DNA from: DUUI01 sp964627845
Lineage (GTDB): Bacteria > Bacillota_I > Bacilli_A > Erysipelotrichales > Erysipelotrichaceae
Reading direction: 5' to 3'
NCBI GenBank assembly: GCA_964627845.1
Contig: CAZVKL010000008.1
Coordinates: 1-37,309 of the forward strand
Length of the DNA: 37,309 bases
The position numbers and the translations under genes are program-made. Numbering within the stretch: the first letter of the stretch is position 1; each line of letters begins with the position of its first letter. Below are positions 1 through 6,870 of the stretch, one piece after another. A model generated the notes under the pieces. That model made no database searches. It saw only the letters and a list, made by a program, of their open reading frames with translations, and was not told the DNA's origin.

Positions 1-54
1 AAAACTTGTGATAATTCCATGGAAGACGATCATCCATTTGTAGTTTAGTCGCAT
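1..54 (-). CDS. Start of a truncated gene, probably a membrane protein
   Basis: An ATG at 54-52 is preceded by a strong GGAGG about six bases upstream and opens a frame with no stop through the window edge (18 codons, beginning MRLNYKWMIVFHGI). The start Arg/Asn/Lys followed by a hydrophobic run looks like the first membrane segment of an integral membrane protein such as a sensor kinase, but 18 residues cannot assign a family. It lies directly beyond the glpK terminator, so it is probably a separate transcription unit. Confidence 0.55.
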   Translation of the reverse strand, partial: MRLNYKWMIVFHGIITSF

Positions 55-73
55 AAATACCTCCGACAGAACT

Positions 74-82
74 ATTATAACA
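74..82 (-). promoter_or_regulatory. Extended -10 promoter for the truncated gene
   Basis: On the minus strand TGT-TATAAT (extended -10) lies 20 bases before the ATG at 54. No good -35 is visible, because that position falls inside the glpK terminator stem. Extended -10 elements tolerate a poor -35. It is called on sequence match only. Confidence 0.4.
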
Positions 83-104
83 AAAAGGAGGGCTTTGCCC
101 TCCT
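82..104 (-). terminator. Rho-independent terminator of the glp operon
   Basis: An 8-bp perfect stem AGGAGGGC / GCCCTCCT with a 3-base loop lies just after the glpK stop and is followed on the minus strand by a short T run. It ends the four-gene glp operon. Confidence 0.85.
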
Positions 105-111
105 AGCTTGA

Positions 112-1620
112 TTATTCTTCGTCTTCTTCTTTATCTTCTTTTTCCCATTCGAGTGAACGTTTAACCGCTTTATGCCATTGTCTCATATAGCGTTTTCTTT
201 CTTTTTCGTCCATCTCAGGTGTGAATTCAGCATCCATCTCAAATGTCTTAGCTAATTCTTCTTTACTTTCAAAGAAGCCTGTTGCTAATCCAGCAAGCAT
301 AGCTGCCCCAAGTGCTGTTGTTTCAGTATTCTTAGGACGGCGAACCACTGTATCAAGAATGTCTGCTTGGAATTGCATTAAGAAATTGTTTTGAGAAGCA
401 CCACCATCAACTTGAAGTGCCGCTAATTTTTCACCAGAATCTTTTTCCATCGCTAATAAGATATCAGCAGTTTGGAAAGCAATTGACTCAAGAGCCGCAC
501 GCATTAAGTGATTTTTGTTCGCTCCGCGAGTTAAACCAAAGATTGCTCCACGAGCATAAGCGTCCCAGTGAGGTGCACCTAGTCCAGTAAATGCTGGAAC
601 AATGTAAACTCCACCGTTGTCTTCAACTTTAGTTGCAAAGTACTCAGTATCGACAGATGCTTCAACAATCTTAAGCTCATCACGTAACCATTGAACCACT
701 GCACCAGCAACGAAGATAGATCCTTCAAGTGCGTATTCAACTTTACCATCAATACCTGATGCAATCGTAGTTACTAATCCATTTTCAGATGCAACCGCTT
801 TTTCACCAGTATTCATAAGTAAGAATGCACCCGTTCCATAAGTGTTCTTAGCCATTCCTGGTTTGAAGCATGTTTGTCCAAATAATGCAGCTTGTTGGTC
901 ACCAGCCGCTCCAGCAATAGGGATTTGTTCCCCTTGGATATTGGTATGTCCATAAACTTCAGAAGAGTTCTTAACTTCAGGAAGCATTGCTTCAGGAATA
1001 TTGAGATATTCTAATAATTTCTTATCCCATTCTAAGTTCTTAATATTATAAATCATTGTTCTAGAAGCATTGGTGTAGTCAGTTACATGTACTTTTCCTT
1101 CTGTTAATTTCCAAATTAACCAAGTGTCGATAGTACCAAATAATAATTCGCCTTTTTCTGCACGTTCTTGAGCGCCTTCTACTTGGTCTAAAATCCAACG
1201 AATTTTAGTCGCAGAGAAGTAAGCATCAATTTCAAGCCCTGTATTTTCACGAACATACTCTAACAGGTCATCTTCTTTCATTTGGTCACAAATTTCAGAA
1301 GTTTGTCTAGATTGCCATACAATCGCATTATAGATTGGACGGCCTGTTTCTTTGTCCCATACCACCGTAGTTTCACGTTGGTTTGTAATTCCTAATGAAT
1401 CAATTTCGTTGGCTTTAATACCAGCTTTCGCAATTGCTTCATTAAGGACCCCAGATTGTGTTGCCCAAATTTCTAAAGCATCGTGCTCTACCCATCCTGG
1501 TTTTGGATAGATTTGTGTAAACTCAGATTGAGCTACAGCCATGATTTCGCGATCCTTATTAAAAACAATCGCTCGGTTACTTGTCGTTCCCGCGTCTAAT
1601 GCAATAACATATTTACCCAT
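112..1620 (-). CDS. glpK: Glycerol kinase
   Basis: ATP-dependent phosphorylation of glycerol to sn-glycerol 3-phosphate in the cytoplasm, feeding the dehydrogenase encoded upstream in the same operon. The 502-residue protein has normal family length and opens with the FGGY-kinase phosphate-binding segment (ALDAGTTSNRAIVF). Typical blocks follow: GITNQRETTVVWD, NAIVWQSRQT, AGAAGDQQAALFGQ, KNTYGTGAFLLMNTG and, near residue 405, QVDGGASQNNFLMQ. A very good AAGGAGG precedes the ATG. It is the last gene of the operon, followed by a terminator. The loop before AGAAGDQQ reads YGHTNIQGEQIPI. As I remember it, Bacillus and Enterococcus GlpK have a YHF(F/Y)G sequence there whose His is phosphorylated by HPr. 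That motif is missing, so direct PTS activation is unlikely. The tail is strongly acidic (KEDKEEDEE). The identification is secure. Confidence 0.97.
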   Translation of the reverse strand: MGKYVIALDAGTTSNRAIVFNKDREIMAVAQSEFTQIYPKPGWVEHDALEIWATQSGVLNEAIAKAGIKANEIDSLGITNQRETTVVWDKETGRPIYNAIVWQSRQTSEICDQMKEDDLLEYVRENTGLEIDAYFSATKIRWILDQVEGAQERAEKGELLFGTIDTWLIWKLTEGKVHVTDYTNASRTMIYNIKNLEWDKKLLEYLNIPEAMLPEVKNSSEVYGHTNIQGEQIPIAGAAGDQQAALFGQTCFKPGMAKNTYGTGAFLLMNTGEKAVASENGLVTTIASGIDGKVEYALEGSIFVAGAVVQWLRDELKIVEASVDTEYFATKVEDNGGVYIVPAFTGLGAPHWDAYARGAIFGLTRGANKNHLMRAALESIAFQTADILLAMEKDSGEKLAALQVDGGASQNNFLMQFQADILDTVVRRPKNTETTALGAAMLAGLATGFFESKEELAKTFEMDAEFTPEMDEKERKRYMRQWHKAVKRSLEWEKEDKEEDEE

Positions 1621-1663
1621 TTAATTTCCTCCTTTTGGGTTATTTAAAGATTGATAACAATCC

Positions 1664-2035
1664 TTATTCCTTTTCTAATACTTCGGATGTCGCAATCATA
1701 TTGACCCCTGAACTTAAGATGTTTTCTACTAAAACATCCCCAATATGAACTGGTGCCTTCACAACAACATCGCTCAGCTCTTTTACGAGATCGATAATTT
1801 TGTGTTTATCAATCTCTTTATCCGTTTTCACACTAACCACTGGTCCCATCCCGTTTTCAACAAAGACTGTACTGGTTACCATACGTACCGGATTAACGAT
1901 TTCTTTTTTTCCATAACGATCGCCAATGGCACAGAGATTTCCTTCAACTAAGATATCGTCTTCTGACATCATAGTCACATCTAACATACAACCAATTGGA
2001 CATCCTATACATGTAAAACTTTCTTTTTTAATCAT
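1664..2035 (-). CDS. DUF1667 small Cys-rich protein, likely Fe-S partner of the G3P oxidoreductases
   Basis: This 123-residue protein matches the DUF1667 family, which in many anaerobic Firmicutes is encoded beside GlpA-type and FAD/NAD oxidoreductases. The N-terminus carries four cysteines, CIGCPIGC (C-x2-C-x3-C) plus GNLC about 25 residues later, a pattern that suits an iron-sulfur cluster. No membrane segment is visible. I start it at the ATG at 2035 (MIKKESFTCIGC), which has a GAGG at normal spacing and lies four bases after the upstream stop. A longer frame reaches 2071 but would overlap the upstream gene and lacks a better ribosome site. The role in electron transfer from G3P dehydrogenation is inference from context; no reaction is assigned. 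Confidence 0.82.
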   Translation of the reverse strand: MIKKESFTCIGCPIGCMLDVTMMSEDDILVEGNLCAIGDRYGKKEIVNPVRMVTSTVFVENGMGPVVSVKTDKEIDKHKIIDLVKELSDVVVKAPVHIGDVLVENILSSGVNMIATSEVLEKE

Positions 2036-2039
2036 AAAC

Positions 2040-3299
2040 TTAAACCTCAATTGAGATGGTGACTTGATCACCCTCTAAATCCTGTAGTTGTTTTGGAACT
2101 AAAATAACTGATTCCATTTCTCCAGGAGCCAGTACTCGTTTCTTACGACGTTGGACTTCATGCTCACCAACTTTAACAACGACATTGGCATCTCGATATA
2201 CTTCACCCACTCTAAAGCGGACTGTTTGTGGTTTATCAAACTCTTTATTAAGTGTTAACGGAATTGTGTAACGAACACCCGGTCCAACCATAATATTGTA
2301 TTTCTCTTTAATATCTGGATGACCATGTTTAATGTAATTCGCTGCCGATTCCCCTGCCACCATCGCTTCTTGAGTGACAAAGTCAACCAAGTCATGAACA
2401 TGTAGCACATTTCCACACGCAAACACACCTTCAACCCCTGTTTCAAAATTCTCATCCACATCAGGTCCTTTTGTGACTTTGTTCATTGCCGGAAGAATTT
2501 GACGAGTTAATTCATTCTCAGGAATCAGACCTACCGATAATAAGAGCGTATCACAAGAAACATATTCTTTTGTTTCTTCGATAGGTTTTAAATTCTCATC
2601 GACTTCAGCAATCGTAACCCCTTCTAACCTTTCCTTGCCATGAACTTCAACAACGGTATGGGAAAGTTTAAGTGGAATATCAAAGTCATCAAGACATTGG
2701 ACAATGTTTCGCTTTAAACCACCCGAGAATGGCATGAGTTCTAAGACCATCTTGACATGAGCACCCTCTAAAGTCATGCGTCTTGCCATAATTAAGCCAA
2801 TATCACCAGAGCCTAAAATCACAACTTCTTTTCCTGGCATATAGCCATCAATATTCACCATCTTTTGAGCAGCACCCGCACTAAAAATACCTGAAGGGCG
2901 ACTTCCTGGAATATTCAATGCCCCTCTAGGACGCTCACGACAACCCATCGCTAAAACGATTGCCTTCGCATGGATTTTCATGAACCCCTTCTGTGCGTTA
3001 ATGATGGATACTTCTTTATCGATATTTAAATCAATGACCATCGTATTGTCCCAAACTTCAATATTTCTTTCCTGAACTAATTCAATAAAACGATGAGCAT
3101 ACTCTGGCCCTGTTAACTCTTCTTTAAAGTGTGTTAAACCAAAACCATTGTGAATACATTGATTTAAGATTCCCCCCAAGCGATCATCTCTTTCTAAGAT
3201 TAAGATATCTTCAATACCATGATCATAGGCTGATACCGCCGCTGCTAATCCAGCAGGTCCGCCTCCGATGACAACAAGATCTTTATACATCCGTTTCAT
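2040..3299 (-). CDS. FAD/NAD(P)-dependent oxidoreductase, GlpB-like partner
   Basis: A 419-residue two-dinucleotide-fold flavoprotein of the pyridine nucleotide-disulfide oxidoreductase superfamily. The FAD site is at the N-terminus (VVIGGGPAGLAAAV, residues about 9-22), the NAD(P)H site in the middle (VVILGSGDIGLIMARR, about 155), and a second FAD contact is at GVFACGNVLHVHDLVD near residue 290. The redox CxxC of thioredoxin reductases is absent; the sequence there is MGCRERPRG. The family typically accompanies GlpA-like and DUF1667 genes, so it probably shuttles electrons between the dehydrogenase and NAD(P) or another carrier. The start has AAGGAGG six bases upstream and overlaps the preceding gene by 17 bases, which suggests translational coupling. 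The exact acceptor cannot be read from sequence. Confidence 0.87.
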   Translation of the reverse strand: MKRMYKDLVVIGGGPAGLAAAVSAYDHGIEDILILERDDRLGGILNQCIHNGFGLTHFKEELTGPEYAHRFIELVQERNIEVWDNTMVIDLNIDKEVSIINAQKGFMKIHAKAIVLAMGCRERPRGALNIPGSRPSGIFSAGAAQKMVNIDGYMPGKEVVILGSGDIGLIMARRMTLEGAHVKMVLELMPFSGGLKRNIVQCLDDFDIPLKLSHTVVEVHGKERLEGVTIAEVDENLKPIEETKEYVSCDTLLLSVGLIPENELTRQILPAMNKVTKGPDVDENFETGVEGVFACGNVLHVHDLVDFVTQEAMVAGESAANYIKHGHPDIKEKYNIMVGPGVRYTIPLTLNKEFDKPQTVRFRVGEVYRDANVVVKVGEHEVQRRKKRVLAPGEMESVILVPKQLQDLEGDQVTISIEV

Positions 3300-4743
3300 G
3301 AGAGTCCTCCTTTAAACCGGTCTTATTTTTATGCATTAATAAAGTCGATCCCTTACCAAATTTAGTCACTTGTTGTGGCGTAAAACCATGTTCACGCATT
3401 AAGATTTCCATCTGATGAGACATACAGAAACCTGCTTGGCAACGGCCAGACCCCGCTCTAGTGCGTCGTTTAATGCCATCCAGAGATTTTGCGCCAACAG
3501 GTCTTCTTATTGCCGCAACAATTTCTCCTTCTGAAATCCATTCACAACGACATACGATTCTTCCATAAGAAGGATCTTTCTTAATTAAATTGTCTTTTTC
3601 TTCATCCGTTAATTCCATTAAGATAATTGGACGTTTACGCGTTGGATCATAATTAGGATTTTCCTCTAAGCTTAAGTATTCAGCAATCTCCTTAGATAAA
3701 TCGATTGCGATAGCAGGCGCAGACGTTAGACCAGGTGACTCCACAGCCGCACAGTTAAAGAATCCTGGTGCATCCTTAGGTTGACCTAAAACAAAGTCTC
3801 CTGTTTCCCCTGTGGCTCGTAAACCCGCAAATGTCGTGATGGTTGAATGCAACGGTAATTTACTTATACTTAATGATGCTTTTTCAGCAACTTCATCCAT
3901 TCCAGACGCAGTTGTAGTCGTGTCATCTTTATCCACTTCATGAGCATTAGGTCCAATAATGATATTGTCACTAACTGTCGGTGCCACTAAGACACCTTTT
4001 CCATGAATGGTTGGTTGTTGGAAAATGGTAAATTGGACTAAATCTTTTTCATCTTTATCCAATAAATAGTATTCCCCTCTTCTTGAGTGGATTTTCAATT
4101 TATCCTCTGAGACAAGATTATTGATCTCATCCGAATGAATTCCTGCCGCATTCACAATTGCTTTTGTGAAGTATTCACCATTGTTGGTTTCAATGCGATA
4201 ACCACCTTCAATTGGTTCAATGTTTTGTACTTCTGTGTTAAATTCAAATTTAACACCATTGGATGCCGCATTTTCAGCTAACGCAATATTCACTTCAAAA
4301 CTATCCACAATTCCTGCAGTTGGCGCATAGAGTGCCCACTTAATATTGTCGTTTAGATTTGGTTCATGGCTTCTTAACCATTTTTCATCAACGATTTGAA
4401 GATCACGAACCCCATTCTTTTCACCACTTTCTTTTAAGGTGTGCAAGCCTGGGACGCCTTCTTCATCAAAACAAATATTTAATGAGCCATTTCGTTTGAA
4501 TTTAATTCCTAAATCTTCTTTTAGTTGATCATAGAGAATATTTCCTAACACGTTATACTTCGCTTTTAAAGTTCCAGGTTTAGCATCCAACCCAGAGTGA
4601 ATGATGGCCGAATTCGCTTTAGTAGCCCCTTCACAAACATCATCTGCTCGCTCTAAAAGGAGTATGTCAGCATTATATCTGGCTAATTCGCGTGCTGTCG
4701 CACATCCCATTATGCCTCCCCCGATAATGATTACATCATGCAT
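3283..4743 (-). CDS. GlpA-like glycerol-3-phosphate dehydrogenase with BFD-type [2Fe-2S] domain
   Basis: Oxidises sn-glycerol 3-phosphate to dihydroxyacetone phosphate. The N-terminal DAO-type FAD fold starts with IIIGGGIMGCATARELARY (about 5-23) and continues to about residue 370. The C-terminal part has a bacterioferritin-associated-ferredoxin-type cluster: CRC at about 397-399 and C-x4-C (CQAGFC) at about 434-439. That domain separates it from the H2O2-forming GlpO oxidases of mycoplasmas and makes it GlpA-type, expected to hand electrons to partner subunits rather than directly to oxygen. It is the first gene of the operon; AAGGAG precedes the ATG. The partners are encoded immediately downstream. 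The substrate is inferred from the family and from glpK in the same operon. Confidence 0.88.
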   Translation of the reverse strand: MHDVIIIGGGIMGCATARELARYNADILLLERADDVCEGATKANSAIIHSGLDAKPGTLKAKYNVLGNILYDQLKEDLGIKFKRNGSLNICFDEEGVPGLHTLKESGEKNGVRDLQIVDEKWLRSHEPNLNDNIKWALYAPTAGIVDSFEVNIALAENAASNGVKFEFNTEVQNIEPIEGGYRIETNNGEYFTKAIVNAAGIHSDEINNLVSEDKLKIHSRRGEYYLLDKDEKDLVQFTIFQQPTIHGKGVLVAPTVSDNIIIGPNAHEVDKDDTTTTASGMDEVAEKASLSISKLPLHSTITTFAGLRATGETGDFVLGQPKDAPGFFNCAAVESPGLTSAPAIAIDLSKEIAEYLSLEENPNYDPTRKRPIILMELTDEEKDNLIKKDPSYGRIVCRCEWISEGEIVAAIRRPVGAKSLDGIKRRTRAGSGRCQAGFCMSHQMEILMREHGFTPQQVTKFGKGSTLLMHKNKTGLKEDSHETDV

Positions 4744-4768
4744 TATATTTCTCCTTATCTGTTATTTC

Positions 4769-4783
4769 TGTATGCGGTTTCAT
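4769..4783 (-). promoter_or_regulatory. Candidate CcpA cre site at the glp promoter
   Basis: The minus strand reads ATGAAACCGCATACA and matches every fixed position of the WTGNAANCGNWWNCA cre consensus. It overlaps the last two bases of the glp -10 box and runs into the transcription start region, where CcpA with HPr-Ser-P would block initiation. HprK, the kinase that makes HPr-Ser-P, is encoded elsewhere in this window. The match is read by eye; function is inferred. Confidence 0.6.
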
Positions 4784-4810
4784 TATATGATATTTATAAT
4801 AAATAAACAA
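4782..4810 (-). promoter_or_regulatory. glp operon promoter
   Basis: On the minus strand a perfect TATAAT (4782-4787) is preceded at 17 bases by TTGTTT (4805-4810), a partial -35. It lies about 40 bases before the first glp gene and directly abuts the candidate cre site. Confidence 0.6.
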
Positions 4811-4822
4811 CCATATTCTGCG

Positions 4823-4851
4823 TTGACAAACGTATTTGTTTGAACTATGAT
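4823..4851 (+). promoter_or_regulatory. Strong sigma-A promoter of the membrane-protein pair
   Basis: TTGACA (4823-4828), a 17-base spacer and TATGAT (4846-4851) form a near-consensus vegetative promoter facing the two small membrane-protein genes. It is divergent from the glp promoter, with the two -35 boxes only about 12 bases apart. Confidence 0.8.
4826..4839. promoter_or_regulatory. Inverted repeat inside the divergent promoter, possible operator
   Basis: ACAAA-CGTA-TTTGT is a perfect 5-bp inverted repeat (ACAAACGTATTTGT) that starts within the -35 box and fills part of the spacer. Position and symmetry suit a repressor site. The regulator is unknown and the half-sites are short, so chance is possible. 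Confidence 0.35.
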
Positions 4852-4915
4852 AAATTTAGTTTATCGGATATCTGCTAGTGATATGCGATAGAAAATTAAA
4901 AGGAGAAAGATAATC

Positions 4916-5320
4916 ATGAAATTAGTGAGAAGTACAATTGGGTACATGATTGCTGGTATCATCGTCATGTCAGTTTGGGGTGGCGTTATTGATAGCAACG
5001 TCGGTACTCTTGGGGGAATTCTAGCGGGCTTCTTCATCATCGGTTTAGCTTGGTTTACGAATCATCACCTCGGATTGATTTATCATGGTCCAGAATCTGG
5101 ATTTGTTGATTTAGGACTTGGTGTTGGTCTAACTGGTATCTTTAGAGATATGTGGTTAGGATTACTAGGAGGAGAAGGTTTAGATCCATTTATTGGTGGT
5201 ATGCCAACTCTAATATTAGTTTTAATTGGAGCAGTAATCGGTGGTTACTTAGCTGCAATGGTTGAACGTGATATGAACAGAGACAAAGAACTAGTTAATC
5301 AGAGAGGAGACAGACAATGA
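4916..5320 (+). CDS. Small membrane protein, putative glycerol transporter subunit (Lin0368-like)
   Basis: A 134-residue integral membrane protein with about four hydrophobic segments (roughly residues 6-22, 29-48, 64-82 and 95-114) and a charged C-terminal tail. It resembles the family that I recall being annotated as putative glycerol transporter subunits after Listeria Lin0367/Lin0368, which sit in a dihydroxyacetone kinase operon. It shares with the next gene product a GT-x-GG-x5-FI-x-G-x2-W-x2-NH block (GTLGGILAGFFIIGLAWFTN) and a VDLG/VDMG block, so the two are paralogues and probably form a heteromer. AAGGAG precedes the ATG and a strong promoter drives it. The stop overlaps the next start as ATGA. 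The position opposite glpK and near dhaKLM, with no glpF, supports glycerol uptake; transport itself is inference. Confidence 0.72.
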   Translation: MKLVRSTIGYMIAGIIVMSVWGGVIDSNVGTLGGILAGFFIIGLAWFTNHHLGLIYHGPESGFVDLGLGVGLTGIFRDMWLGLLGGEGLDPFIGGMPTLILVLIGAVIGGYLAAMVERDMNRDKELVNQRGDRQ

Positions 5321-5679
5321 ACATCTATTTAGCGCTAGCTACAGTAGTTGGAGCGGCATTATTCCCTTTCATTATTCGCTTGGTTTGGGGCCACTTCACT
5401 GATGAATTTGGTACATTTGGTGGATTCTTGTCAGCACTCTTTATCGTTGGTGTTATGTGGGCACTTAACCATGGCTACGCACATGTAAACGGTGGTGGAC
5501 TAATTTATCAAACAGGTGTTTGGGTTGACATGGGAACCGCAGCAGGAGTTGGTCTATTAGTAGCCAGTATCCTACAAGGTGCTAAATTCGACAAACACAC
5601 TAAAACAAACATACTAGGTGCATTATTAGGCGGTTTAATTGCTGGTCTAATTATCGCATTTACAATGCACACTTGGTAA
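5317..5679 (+). CDS. Small membrane protein, second putative glycerol transporter subunit
   Basis: A 120-residue protein with about four membrane segments (roughly 2-20, 31-50, 68-86 and 97-117) and almost no soluble part. It is a paralogue of the upstream product, with the same GT-x-GG ... W-x2-NH block (GTFGGFLSALFIVGVMWALN) and a VDMGTAAGVG segment. Its ATG lies in a 4-base ATGA overlap with the upstream stop, and AGGAG lies inside the upstream gene, a typical arrangement for two subunits made in fixed ratio. It is followed by a strong terminator, so the pair is a complete operon. The assignment rests on resemblance to the Listeria Lin0367/Lin0368-type pair and on its metabolic neighbours. 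It could equally be a channel or permease for another small solute. Confidence 0.72.
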   Translation: MNIYLALATVVGAALFPFIIRLVWGHFTDEFGTFGGFLSALFIVGVMWALNHGYAHVNGGGLIYQTGVWVDMGTAAGVGLLVASILQGAKFDKHTKTNILGALLGGLIAGLIIAFTMHTW

Positions 5680-5702
5680 GCATTCGATAATTTCTTGAAA
5701 CA

Positions 5703-5736
5703 AAAAAACCAATTGAACTAGCCAATTGGTTTTTTT
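5703..5736 (+). terminator. Terminator of the membrane-protein pair
   Basis: AACCAATTG and CAATTGGTT form a 9-bp stem around a 7-base loop, followed by a T run and preceded by an A run, so it could act in both directions. It lies about 25 bases after the stop. Confidence 0.85.
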
Positions 5737-5858
5737 ATGTTGTTTTCTACGTTTACCATTAAAATCAACATTCTTTCAATTAATCCCAAACACCTAAAAC
5801 AATTGCCCTAGCCGCTAATTTACTCCTGATTTGATCGTGTCCGGACATTTAAACGAGA

Positions 5859-5890
5859 ATAAAAAAGAAGGAATTCTCAATTCCTTCTTT
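5859..5890 (-). terminator. Terminator of the dhaKLM operon
   Basis: AAAGAAGGAATT / AATTCCTTCTTT is a 12-bp stem with a 3-base loop immediately after the dhaM stop, followed on the minus strand by a T-rich run. The roughly 125 bases between this and the convergent terminator at 5703-5736 hold no gene. Confidence 0.88.
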
Positions 5891-5895
5891 AAGTC

Positions 5896-6285
5896 TTAGA
5901 AACTATTAATGACTTCCTTAATTTGTTGTTTGATAGACTCAGGATTTGAATCATTCATCAGCGTCACTGCACTAACAAATGCACCTTCAACCAACGGACC
6001 ACTAATCACATGACATTTTTCCTTAAGTGATTCATCCACTAAATCGATCGCAGCATCAATACTAATCAAACCTGAACCAATATCCCCAATTAGATAGATA
6101 TATTCGCTCTCTGAGGAGGCTTCAATCGCCTCCATAATTTTAGTTGGATCCGTGCCAATCCTGCCATCACTACCACCACAAGAATAAATCGTTAGTTTCT
6201 TTTGATCGTGCGCCATTTCCTCAACCATCTCTTTGAGACCATCTGTAATCTTTTGAGAATGGGAGACAAGAATAAGACTAACCAC
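5896..6285 (-). CDS. dhaM: DhaM, PTS phosphocarrier of dihydroxyacetone kinase
   Basis: A 129-residue mannose-type EIIA domain. It takes phosphate from HPr onto the His in the N-terminal LVSHSQKI motif (His 9) and rephosphorylates the ADP held by DhaL. The short length is that of the Firmicutes single-domain DhaM, without the HPr and EI domains fused in E. coli. It starts with GTG and overlaps the dhaL stop by eight bases. Its presence makes this a PEP-dependent, not an ATP-dependent, dihydroxyacetone kinase. HPr and enzyme I must be encoded elsewhere. Confidence 0.93.
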   Translation of the reverse strand: MVSLILVSHSQKITDGLKEMVEEMAHDQKKLTIYSCGGSDGRIGTDPTKIMEAIEASSESEYIYLIGDIGSGLISIDAAIDLVDESLKEKCHVISGPLVEGAFVSAVTLMNDSNPESIKQQIKEVINSF

Positions 6286-6868
6286 GATTATCTAAATAGG
6301 CTTTGAAACAAAGACCACTCGAATGAGATCCTGGATCAATATGACCAATTGAACGCTCACCTAAATAAGAGGCACGTCCTTTCGTCGCTTTTAAAGGAGC
6401 AGTCGCTTCAACTAACTCATCCACTTTCTCATTGGTTAACTCATCATTCTTAAGCGCTTCAATAGCTGGATGCCAAAGGTCAACCAATGTCTTTTCACCG
6501 ACTTGGGCCTTTCCTCTTTGTTGAATTGATTCTAACCCTTGTTCAAATAAAGAAACCATTCGGTCATGATCAATTTCATCAGTATCCGTTAATTGTTTTG
6601 ACATGGTCAAGAAAGCTGAAGCATAAATCGGTCCAGCCGTCCCACCCACTTTCGAAAGAAGTGTCATTGCTAAAGTTTTAAATTCATCTTGTATTGAATT
6701 AATTTCTTTTTTCTCAACGGTTTCAAAATATGTGTTAAACGCTTTAGCCATATTAAAACCATGATCGCCATCCCCAATCGCATTATCTAAATCAGAGAGG
6801 TATTGTTTTTCGTCAATACAAGCTTGGCCCCACTGTATAAACCACTGTCTTACTTGTTTTTGATCCAT
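6278..6868 (-). CDS. dhaL: Dihydroxyacetone kinase ADP-binding subunit DhaL
   Basis: A 196-residue all-helical DhaL (Dak2-type) subunit that carries the nucleotide used to phosphorylate dihydroxyacetone on DhaK. The Mg/ADP-binding segment DNAIGDGDHGFNM (about residues 27-39) has the expected Asp residues, KVGGTAGPIYASAFL provides the glycine-rich loop, and the end has RASYLGERSIGHIDPGS. I use the ATG at 6868, two bases after the dhaK stop; a TTG at 6877 is possible but overlaps dhaK. No strong ribosome site is visible, so expression probably depends on coupling with dhaK. Confidence 0.92.
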   Translation of the reverse strand: MDQKQVRQWFIQWGQACIDEKQYLSDLDNAIGDGDHGFNMAKAFNTYFETVEKKEINSIQDEFKTLAMTLLSKVGGTAGPIYASAFLTMSKQLTDTDEIDHDRMVSLFEQGLESIQQRGKAQVGEKTLVDLWHPAIEALKNDELTNEKVDELVEATAPLKATKGRASYLGERSIGHIDPGSHSSGLCFKAYLDNRG

Positions 6869-6870
6869 AA

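Noticed and set aside
5838..5847. TGTCCGGACA 10-bp palindrome
   Set aside because: It lies between two convergent terminators, away from any promoter; a 10-bp palindrome is expected by chance in this length.
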